A DNA stretch of 64,000 nucleotides from Sphaerolaimus hirsutus (lineage: Eukaryota > Nematoda > Chromadorea > Monhysterida > Sphaerolaimidae), in assembly GCA_964036195.1 (NCBI GenBank), contig OZ038456.1, positions 15,252,001 to 15,316,000 on the forward strand, given 5' to 3'. The notes below the pieces were generated by a model. It ran no database searches, was not told the DNA's origin, and saw only the letters and a program-made list of their open reading frames with translations. The translations under genes were made by a program, and so were the position numbers. This document shows positions 44,501 to 56,500 of the stretch, piece after piece (positions within the stretch are counted from its first letter, which is position 1; each line of letters starts with the position of its first letter).

Positions 44501-47500
44501 TACTGTATTTTCATTCCATCCGCTTTCCACCCGTCGCAATTTTTTTTGTAAATCGCGTTATTTTTAGCTTCCATTTTCATGCAAATAGGATATCCTCCCG
44601 GCGACCGTCTACAAATGCGCACTTATGTTTACTGTTAGACCTCATTTGCAATTGAAAAATGGCCCTTTCTAGAAGAGCAACATTTATTCAGCCCGACACG
44701 TTTTTTCGGGCAACCCGATATTGTGCGTGAAATCATTCCCCGCCCGATTTAATGGGTCACACGCTAGTTTACTACTGCAATTTGACAAGATTTGGAAAAC
44801 TCATTAAAAAAACTTTGAACACATTCGAGTTTACCTTAAAAGAGTTTTAATAACGGGTTATATTTTCATAATGCCAATAGTATTTGACAGACATCTCATT
44901 CCGGTAAACTCAAGTGCATTCTAAGCTAATTACGAGTTTTCAATGAGAACACATTAAATCGGCGGCGTATAGTAAATATAATATACAGTATTTACACTGG
45001 ATTTACAGCATAACGACAAATAAAATAGGTATCCAAAAAGCTGCAGTAGTCCTCGAGATAAAAATCTTGCATCAAAATTTTACTTTTTGTCAACAATGAC
45101 AATGATGATTTTTGTCGACAAATCTGAAATCTTGACGTTGAGTTCATATCTCTTAAACTACTGGAGCTTTTTGGATAATTTATGGGCACATTATAGGTAT
45201 CGGTTTGTGCTTGCAAGTTGCAACCTGTCAATTTGGGGGTTAAGATCTCTAAACGATCTTGTGTATTTGTAATTTGTCGAGACTGAAATTGTCGTTTCAC
45301 ATTTTATTTGTCGTGATGCTGTAACTCCACCCACATGTACAACGAATCAGGCTGCCCGAAAAAAAACTGTCGGGCGAATCAAATTTCCAAACAAAATGTT
45401 AATCCCATCTTCTAAGCAGTTTAGCCTCGCTTTTACCCCATTTTTTAGACCGTCTTGAGAGATAATCCGAAAAAATGGCACAGATTTTCCAGCCCATTTT
45501 GCGAATGCTTCTAAATGGTCCTTTGCGATCTAAACCGCAATTTGTAAAATATTATTCGTCTCAATGGAAGCCGGCTGTCCATTCATGTGTGTAATTGGAT
45601 GGCTTTTTATTCTGGTGTCGGTTCTATTTTCGGTGGCAATAATTGTGCTTTTGTGCAAAGTTTGCAGAATTGTTTCGTCGAGAAAAAGGCATTGCTGCAA
45701 AGTGGTCAGTTTCGTGGAATAGATACATTCCGGTGGTTTTCTATGTGGTGAAAACTGTCACCTATTTATTTATCTATTAAATATCTTAAATATTATCATT
45801 AGAATTCCACCCAGGTAATATGTATGCATCTATTGATGTCGAGGAAAAAGTGTTAGGCTTCAGGGTGTGACTGGATGAACAGTGAAAAATGTTCACTGTC
45901 GTTCACGGGAAATATTTTTTGGGGCTTGGGGCCCTTTTTACTGGCATTTTATCATTATTACTGGTATGTATACAATTGTAGAGTATATTTACGTATTTAT
46001 GAAGTCTCCGCGCGTAATGTTCAAATTTCATTTATCCATGTTACTTTATCACTTTTTCTCCATGACCAAAATCCCTTTTACCACACAAAAAAAACTATTC
46101 AAAATGTCCTCAAAACCCGCATGAACACGAACATAAAAATCATGAAATTTCTCCCAATCTACATTAATGGCACACAAAAACTATTCAAGTGCACGACACT
46201 TCAAAGATGTCACGCAGTGCGGTGCACTTTCACAGTTTTCGCATGAATGAGTGTCCTTGGGCTATAATAGAAGAAAGAAGCCGTGGTATTTAAACGGTGT
46301 TCTATAGGGCGCGACATGAGGGTTGACGGAAGGTTTTTGTATTGAATACTTTTTGAGGATGATTGAAAATGGTAGTTGGGGAAATTTAGTTTATTTCACG
46401 TGAATATAATAGCTTTTAAGTATTGAATCAGTTTTTTACAAATGGTATCCAATAAGGATAAAAATATTTCTAAGTAAACGCTTTTTACTAAGGATAAGGA
46501 TATCCAGTTTATGAAGGATATTCAACTTAGTAAGAATTAAGTAAACAGTATTTTACTGAACACTTCAGCATAATTTTGCATAAAATGGCCGTTAAATATA
46601 TAAAGATTTCTCGGGGTCAATTTTGAATAAAATATTTATATCATACAATTTATATCATACAAATTGTGTTCTGTTTTGTGTCGAAATGTTCACATCGACA
46701 CAAGCAATACCACATACCATAGTTCCCATAAGCTTTTAATAACGCTGTTTTCACAAAAACACCAACGCTTTGAAGGTTGAATTTCAAGGCTAAATTTGTA
46801 AAGTTTTGATCTAATCATGGGATCATCAAACAGCCATCAAAATGTAACTGAAATCGCATCAAAAAGAGCACAGAATTCATTCAAATTCAATGTGGCCACT
46901 GTGAGGCGCGTTTTTACATTGGTGCGCCAAAATTCACCCCGAAACCTGTTGAAATCTGGTGAGAAATTTAATCGATCCGATACTCTTTCAGGCGGCCCTT
47001 GGCGCTATTTTGCCCCAGCCCCATTGGCGCTTGGCGGGGGGGGGGGGGTTGCAGAAGTATTTGGCGTATTTGGCGCTAAAGAAAAGCGATTGGCGCTAGC
47101 ACCAAGACTATAAACGCTATGGCGATGTTGGCACCACGCGCCAATTTGATTTGGCGCCATTGGCTCTTGGCGCCAGGGTCCTGGCGCTTTTTCACTACGC
47201 CTGGATAGCGTCTAGTTTCAGATTTACCCATTTACAATGAAATTGGCGGGCTGCCAAAAAAAATTGTCGGGCCGGTTAAATTTCTTCCCTGGGGCTGTAA
47301 TTGGCAAAACGAGAAAATTTGTCCTTCCGTTGAACTTTAAATCAGTGCCGGTTTGTTTTTGATGTTTTTTATTTTATTTTTAACAAATATTTATAGAAAT
47401 TTTCTCAAAAAAATCATTCTCATTTAATCTAACTGGTCAAACCTGTAAAACACCGTTCAATCGCTTTTTATATTCATTTAAGTTCAGTGAAGGTATACAC

Positions 47501-50500
47501 ATGTTTCAACCGAGAACTAATCCACTTTTGTTAATTAATCTTGTAATTACTTTTCTGGTTGACTTTTCCTGATACCTGACGAGTTGCGTATACTTTTAAT
47601 TTAGGTTTAATACAACATTGTCGTTAAAAACATGTCGGTGTTCCGATATTCGTGTCCAGTAGCTTAATGAATTTTAGTTTACCTAATAAAAATGCACCAG
47701 GGGCCTCTCCCAGATCCTATAAGATGCATTACAAAATGTCAAATGTCGTGCAACGTGTCAAAAGTTATGTAATAGGTATGTAATAGTTATGTCAGATAGC
47801 GGTAAACAAAATAAAAGAAACTTTGACCCTTTACATGAAATTTTACATTGACACTTACATTCTGACACTTTTTCATTGGTCTGAGCTGAGAGTGACACCT
47901 GAATACGGTATATTATCGAATAGACCCCCTTGAATTAAATAGCAATCCACACTTAATTTCTTTAGAAAGGCGCCGCGCCAGGAAAAAAGCGCCAGCCGCT
48001 AATTACGTTTATGATATCATGCATCAAGCTCATAAATGTACTAAAAAAACATAGAATATGACTGAGCTCATGCATAATTTAAGGCGTTTTAACTTAATTG
48101 TGTCAAGATATTATCTTTTCATGTCGCTATGGCTTATAAATATTTATTTTCATAAGGAAAAAGCCGTTTCTGTTGTCAAAATAAATTGTGTTCGTTTGAA
48201 CTTGATACAGAAACACTGACTTCACTATTATATGTAAATTTAAGGAAAAGTAACAATTGAGTATTCTAGAAAGGTTATTGTAATGTAACACTAACAACAA
48301 CATCAAAATTCACACAAAAGTATACAATAAGTGTATAATATTACAATCATCACTTTCTGAACATGTATATAATATTGATAATAAGTAATCATAATTTATT
48401 TTTACGGGTTTTTTTTCACCGAAAAAAGCCATCCCAAGCAAAAGGCGATAAAAAACTGAACTCAATCAGACCGAATGGCGTCAATGTTTGGCAGAGAATT
48501 GAGGCCAATGTTCAGAGTACAATTGTGCCCTTTCTTCCGCGTATACAACTAGTGTTGGGAAAATGGCGTTCGAAATTCAGAATCCCATATTTGAATGCGT
48601 TAAATGATTATATAAGTGTTGATAATGTACATTAAAAGTTCAGAAATTAGGATTTATAAATGTTGCATTATCTGTAAAAAATGGAACATGATTAAATGTG
48701 AAAAAGTTTTCAAATATGTCCTGAAGAGTGAAGACATAAATATAATCTTTAATTTCGTTGATGTCTGACGAGGTAAATTTGTACACTTTTGCACACTATG
48801 ATAAAAATACTTAGTAAACATATTGTACAAGCAAATTGTTCTGCATTTTTTTAGTAGAAAAGCACTGATTCGAGAAAAGCATTTATGAGAAATTTTTGCC
48901 TGCATACCAAGATCGATCTTTTCCTCAGTGTTGTTATATTTTTGTAGAATATTTCCACACTTTTTCCACCATTTTACCAACATTTTTCAATAGTAAACAT
49001 ATGGCGCCATTTCCACAAAAATGGCGCCAAAAATATTCACGCAGTTCGATGATTTTTCCCACCCCAAAATTGTTTGATACGCGTGTGATTTGATATTTTG
49101 ATTGTGAATTGCGATTTTTCACACATTTTGGGTTCATAAAATTTCGTTGCGCATTAGGCAAAATTGGCCATTTTCGCACAAAACTGAGAGAAGTGTAAAG
49201 AAATGCGTCAAAAATCACATAAAAATCATAACTAGCTTTTAGGGCCGAAAAGTGACCTATTTTGTAAATTTGCTTTTATTTATTGTGTTTTTTTAATTTG
49301 ACATTTGTCGTGGAACGTTTAGCTAGATACGAACCATTCAGAAACTCTCGCTTTCATAAGTCTTTTTGTATACCGTATTTCCTCGAAATACCCCCGGGGG
49401 TTTATTTTTTCAGAGTGAGAATTTTGAGGGGGGTATTTCGAGGAAATACGGTAGTTTGTCTACTATGTATAAATTTGGGGACATTTTATGTGAAGTTCAT
49501 CTGCATTCACACCTCACACTCAATAAAATAGATATTCGTAGATGAATAATTCGATTTACAAATTTTGTTCTTTTTTACCTTGTACCTTTTGTTAAGCCCC
49601 TCGCTCGGGCCTATAGTTTTGACTAGGTAGCTTTTTACTGGAGAGTTTTTCCAAGCTGATGCCGGTTCCGCAAGTGGAAAAGTTAAGAGATAAAACTTAA
49701 GAGTTGAGTAAAATGATAAATGATAAGTTAAGAGTAAAGTTAAAAGTTAAGAGTTGAGTAAAATCATTTGTCGTTTTACTCAACTCTTAACTCTTAACTT
49801 TACTCATAACTTGTCATTTGTCATTTTACTCAACTCTTAAATTTTAACTCTTAACTTTTCCACTTGCGGAACTGGCCCCTGGGCAATGTTTTCTTAGTGG
49901 GAATTATACAAGTGGTGTAATAGCCCCTACGCACACTAGTTTACCGCCGAATTTTCGCAAACTGACAAATCTGTTTTGGTTGTATTTCAGTTTACCGTAA
50001 TGAGGAATCTGTCAACTGCTGTTGACGGATATCAAAAATGATACATTCCGGTAAACTCAAATAGGTTGAATTCAACAAATTTATCAGTTTCGGAATTTTA
50101 TGTTGTAAACTAGTGCGTATCACAATTAACATTAACATATGCCCAGAGCATTTTGTCATTTATTCATATTTATAAATAAATATTTATAAAAACTCCCATT
50201 TTCTCTCGCAGATGAAACAAGAGGATGAGTTAAAGTTATGTCGCTCAATAGAACAAAACACATCTTTGCAAGATTTTGTACACGCTCATGACAATGACAC
50301 CGGTGACGAACGGCATCGGGACGAATGTGGATATGACAAATTGGGGTCGGAATTTGGTGATGACAATGGTAAGTTATGTTAACAAACGCTTGTTTTCTGC
50401 AAAGAATGCTTAGATTAATGCCCGGCTATTTGAGCAGTTTGTTAAAATAATTCAAATTGCGAGACTAAGAATCTATGCAGACAGATAAATCTGTTATAAA

Positions 50501-53500
50501 TAATGTTCTCACCAAACAACGTGTCTGAGCGACACACTTAAGACCCATTTGCTGTTTTGGCAGGTAATTAAATATTTAATTTTATGTTGACACGATTATC
50601 TAAGACATTCATTTGAAATATCCCAATTATAGAAAAACGACTGCACTGTTCTCACCGAAATCTACCATATCCAGCTGAATAACGAACCAAAAATTATATT
50701 TCTTTCACTCAATAATACTCACATCAACAGGATAAAAGAAATTAAACTGACCCATTACCCAGGGACCGGTGGTGATGCAGCATTGCGATGTCTGCTGCAA
50801 TCACTGAACAACCCCACAGTGGGAATGTTGCCGCATTTGCACAGCATAATCAGACATTTGTGCCTCTTGGCTGGTTGGCTTTGGTCATAGACTTTTGTAC
50901 CTTTTTTTTTTGGGGGGGGGGGCGGTATTTGGAGGGAAGTTCCATTGGGGAAGTAATATTCCCTGGAAACAAAAGGCACACACACACACAAGAAGTTCCA
51001 CGGACGTTGGGTTTCATATATTGACACACATCAATTCAGGGGTCTCCAGGATTTTGGCCCTCGCGGGGGCTGGATAGATAGCAAATCGCTCCTCCGGAGG
51101 GATAGATAGCTGGAAAAATTTTCTGGGGGGGGGGCTGGCGGGGGCACAATATATAGGCTTTTTCAAAGTTAAGAAGGCAGAAAGGGGAAAAAATCGCTAA
51201 TAATCAGTTAAAAGTAGCCAAAAGTAGGTATAAAATGGCTAAAAATAGGTATATAACCATGTATATAGCCGGAAAGCACGATTTTGAAGGTGAAAAACTA
51301 TAAAAAGGTGCGAACATTAGTGATTTTGAGCGAAAATTGTGGCAAAATTTCTCAAAAACCACTCCAGATAGATAGATAGCTGAGCGATTTGGGGGGGGGT
51401 CTTTTGGGGTAGTAGCCAAAAATTGTGCCTCGGGATAGATAGATAGCTGAGCGGCCTCCGGGATAGATAGATAGCTGGCCGATTTGGGGGGGCAGCCCCC
51501 CCCCCAGCCCCCCCCCTAGGAGACCCCTGCATCAATTTAATGGCAAACAAAATTCCGAAAATTCAATTCTGAATCTATTCCAGTAGGGCATATTTGGCAA
51601 TTCGTAAGCCATATGTAACAATTGAAAATTCGAAACCTAAATTTGACATTCGAAAACCAGTTTCAAAAAAACACCTCAAAATTTTACAATTAGAAACACG
51701 TTTCTTCATAATGTTTGCCATCGGCATCGCTGCACAGAACCAAACAGAAACCACCCAAAATCCAGGTTCCAGCCTGGACTCCAGCTGTTGGCGTTCGTTG
51801 GATACACTCGTTTCCCAATTTGCACTGTATGCTGATGGTGCGCTGGAACAAATGAGGTCACAACCCAGTGCCAATGACAATTTCAATGAACAAGGCACAA
51901 TGATCGATGTCGAGGCATCTGAAAATGAAGGATATTACTGTAATATTGAAAATGGAAAAGTGTTTGGTGCAGAACCATTTGGCACCGTGCCAGTGGAGAA
52001 ACTGTTGGATAGGTGAGTTTTTTTTGTGGCAAAAGTCATGTAAAATGTCACAAAAATGTCAAACGTCCATCTTCCAGTAAAAACGTAAAGGAAAATTTGA
52101 CATTTGACAGTGCATTTTACGCGACTTTGACACTTTCGTTTTACAGGGTCTGGGAGTGGCTCACAATGTTTTGTTGACCTCAAAACCTGACGGGTTGATT
52201 TACATTCGGTTCACAACCTACGCAGGCTTCTAACCCATGCTGACTGTCAACTGGCACAGCGCCAATTGACACAATGCCATCAGCTGTTGGCCCGGTGCCA
52301 AGACGAATTGAGACAGGCCAATGGCATCATTGAACAGTTGAAATGCGGTACTAATAATAATGGAGCTGATAGTGTCAAAAGTGTGAGCCAATGTGAGGTG
52401 CATAGTGATACGTGAGTTTTTCTTGTTTTGCTTGATTTTCAAGGAAGTGTAAAACTGACTGTGTGGAGTTACAGTTATGGTATGTTTCTGTAATGATAGG
52501 TAGATTTTTGTCAGAAAGCATATTTTGAGTACCGTATTACATCGAATTATCCCCCCTTGAATACCCCCCCCTCCTCGAATTAACCCTCCTCAAAATAGGC
52601 TAGGGAAATAATAAACCCCATGGGGGTATTTCGAGGTAGTACGGTAAACATAAATACTCAAACGCAAATGCAATCACACACATTACAATATTTTTCTATC
52701 TCAGTGCCAGTTCTGCACCATGTGATCCAAATCAGGGCAGTGAAATAGAAGATAATGATCATTTTTTCCATGAAAATGAGAATGGCAGCACTTCACGATG
52801 CGGCTTAGTCGATCATTGTGATGTGACACTGTCTATGGATGGTGGAAGTGATTGTCAGGTTTGAATTTTTATTCTTGTGGGGGTGGACAGACTTTCAAAA
52901 AAGGGTGGAAATAGCATTCAAAAAATTCAAATGGTTGATTACTTTGCTATGACTACGGTAGATTGCTTTTTCAGTGTGTCGGTAGAATTTGGTGAATTTG
53001 TGCTAGAAAGTCATTCAAAAACGAAAAATAGCAGAACCAAATTGCAAATAATGCTTAAAAACTCAAAAATCGCACCAGATCACATCTTGTGAGCCACAAA
53101 AAAAATCACTTGAATAATCCCATTAACCACCTCCCATTGAATCTCCCAAATCATCACGAAAACCCACAAAATCCCAGCACCCAAAAACCCACTTACCCAG
53201 GCAAATGGAACCCACTTGTCAAGTGAATCAGGGAGGTGCGTGCCGCCAGTGCGACCCCCGACTTTGTGTCCGGCACCCCCTCCACCCCCTTCGCTGGCTC
53301 AGCTACGCACCGTGGGTAGAATAGATCAGTGTAACAATGAGGATGTTGGCAATGTGCCAGTAAAATGCGTGCCCAAAGCGCAGGCGGGTTCTTTTGGTGT
53401 CATTTTGTGGGTATTGTGTGGGACTATGTGGGTATCGAAATCTTTTACTGTTTTGAGGTTTGAAAGGTAAGAGTCTGTGTCGAATAACATTTGAAGATTT

Positions 53501-56500
53501 GTAAGAATTTTTTATAGTCACTTCTTACAGAATAGAATGCGTGTTTCAGTTATTTTAGGAATTTAAGTGAAGATTATCAATTTAAAAATAAAAACTGCAG
53601 GTTCCTATGCGTCAATTGAATTGGGAAAAAGTTCCCTACCGAAAAATTGAGGGCAGTATTTGGTGCGAAATTGATGAAAGTCCATTTTATGAAAGTCTTG
53701 ATCTGGATGAACTTCAGAGACACTTTGCAAACATCACAAAGGTCAGTTTATATTTGTTTATTGTATATCTGGATTTATCATTTCTGACAGAAGTGCGACA
53801 GCCTTGCTTTATATTCTGGAAAATTGAAAATTTTCAAGTGCCCTACCAAATGGCAGTTAATAATTAGTTCAGATTACTTAATTAAAAACCTAATCAAAAA
53901 TTTGAAACTCTCCCATGTCAGGGTACAGAAATGCAAGTGCCCACACGCCACACCCTAGCACAGAATACAGCACAATTAGAAGGGTTCAAAAATAAATCCA
54001 CAAACAACAATAAATTCCCCAAAACCTCACAGACACCAGACGCAGAAACAGACTATTACGCCAGTCTGCAAAGACGCAGCCTTGCACTATCTTCTTATCA
54101 ACTTCAAGATGCGGCCATTTTCCAGCAAAATGGAAATAATAGTGGCCTCATTTGTTCCCCATCAATGTCTTGTATTGGCAAAATTTCTGTGATCGATGCG
54201 AGAAGGGCTCAGAATTGTCAGATCGTTTTGAGTAGAGTGGGGAAATTGAATAATGAGCAGATTTGCGACGCTGTGAGCAGAATGGATTGCGACGGTGTTT
54301 TGGATAGGAATTTGTGTGCGCAGGTTTGTATTTATGAGGTTTTAAGTTTTTTATTTATTGTCCCTTTACACGCTAGTTCACAACGGCACCAAATGTCAAC
54401 TGGTTCCGATCTCAATTCAAAGTTTGCTGACGAGTAACGCTACCCGCATCATTGTAATAAATATACACATCTGCAATGTGATTCAACACTTCTGCATTTG
54501 AACGTCGGCAGTCTGCTCGACACAGCAAGCTTCGAATTGGGACCGGAACGATTTGACATTTCGTGTCGTTGTCAACTAGTGTGTGTAGGGTCTAACTTTA
54601 AAACAACGGTCAAACTATAAAATTACAGCTTCTGAAATTCGTGCCAACGGAGGAAGAAATTGGCAAAATAGAGCAAGTATTAAATGAGGGTGTGGATTTA
54701 TCACAACTAGCCGCTGCAGATATTTTCATGTATCGCGTGAGCAGGTGAAAAGTTTTTCTGAAAGTCCTTTTTATAATTTTTTGCTCAAAAAGATATATAA
54801 TTTCAAGATATATTTTGTTCAGGGTGCCGCGATATGAGCAGCGATTGAAGTGCATTCATTTTATGAAAAACTTCCATGAAAGGATTACAGAATGCCAGCC
54901 GAATATTCAAGGTTATTCATTAAATGCTGATTTTTGTGTGTTTTGAGCATATTTCATTTTACTTTATAATCCATGATTATTCATGTGAATCTCTATTTGT
55001 AAAGCAAGTGTAAATATGTACCTAGGTATACTCGAAGGACAGCACACCTAGTATGAAAACTTACTATAATTTTATGAATAAAATCTTGTGATAAATTTCG
55101 CAATTATTATTCCATAGTGTAAATGAAATATTATGATGAGAAAACTGTATAATTTTTGGTTCATTATTCATATGGGTTATGATAGGTTTTCACACTAAGT
55201 AAATCTATGCAGCTTTTGGAAAACGCGCAAGATCAGCTCAGTGTGCAAATCAAAATTTTTGAATAACCATTAAGATTCAAGCGTACCGATAAACCCGGTC
55301 TCGGTATCGCCTCGGTATCGAAAAGCCAGTTTTTCTTAAACCCCACTAACAGTACCTGTGCAACCTGACAAAATAGTTTAAAGCGTTCAAGCTTCAAACG
55401 GCACTTGTACTCGCATTAGCATACCTAAATAACCCCCTCCCACTTTCACAGCTATCCACAAAGCATCCCAGTCAATTAGCAATTCCAGACGATTGAAGAA
55501 ACTCTTGTCAATAATTCTGGCAATCGGCAATTTCATGAACAACGGAACCAATAATGGAATCAAACGAAACGCGAACGCGTATGGATTTAATATTCAGAAT
55601 TTGGCACTGCTCCAAGAAATCCGGTCGTGCGAAAGGCCGGACAGAACTTTGCTGCATTTCATAGCCGGTTTTATCGACAGAAACCATCCGGATTTGTTGA
55701 GGATGAAAAGGGAATTGGCCTCGGTTGGATTGGCGGCCAGAGTAAAGTTGGTCTTTCATTTCTTTTTCTTTTTTGTGAGTGTGTTGGCAGCTGCCTTACT
55801 CTGGGGCAGATTGCGCATAACAAATTTCAACTGTGGGGCAGTCTCAGACCCTGTAAAAGACCCTGTAAAATGTCATGTGTATCGAAATCTTTTTGTATCA
55901 TATCCAAATCGTATTGTATCGTATCCACTCTTTTGTTTGTGTATACAAATCGTATGTCCAAACGTAATATTTGGATACTATAGAATAAGATTTGGATACA
56001 GATACACACAGATTTACATGGTCGTTTACATGACACATGACATTTTACAGTGACTTTTGCAGGGTCCGGGATTAGTACCATGTGTGTCGTACAAATTTGT
56101 CAATTTTCATGCAGAGTGTCAGGCAAGGTGTAAATTGTCATTTTCTTTTTGTTTTGATTGTCATTTTACATGACATTTGACTTCACACTTTACAGGGCTC
56201 GCAAGGACTGCCCCAGGTGCCAATCCCAAACCCTTTAAACTGTCAAATGTCAAAATGTCATGCAAATTGTAAATTGTCAATCGTCATGCATAGTGCACTG
56301 TGCAGTAATATAAAAAATGTCTGCATTTTTTGTTTCAATTGACATTTTACATGTCATTTGAAACTTTACTTTACACTTTACTGGGTATCAGCTACTCCAG
56401 GTGTCAGCGTGTCATTGGTCATATCTGTTTCGAGAACTAAAAAGTACTAAAAGTTAACTTAGTACACTTTTAGTACTTTTTAGTACTAAACGTCAAATTC

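Larger units (their letters stand above)
35579..50211. other. DAAM intron 8 (14.6 kb), filled with transposons
   Basis: Donor ATG|GTTGGT at 35579; acceptor TCTCTCGCAG at 50211. It contains at least twelve separate repeat insertions and three small ORFs listed separately. Stretches without any recognised feature are 35945-36270, 37010-37910, 43700-44285, 44960-45560, 45723-46815, 48000-48360 and 48640-49370. These are AT-rich; 37450-37570 has repeated GCTCATCACTTTGCTCT, and 43.7-43.8 kb has repeated AAAGTTAAAA words. Confidence 0.8.
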
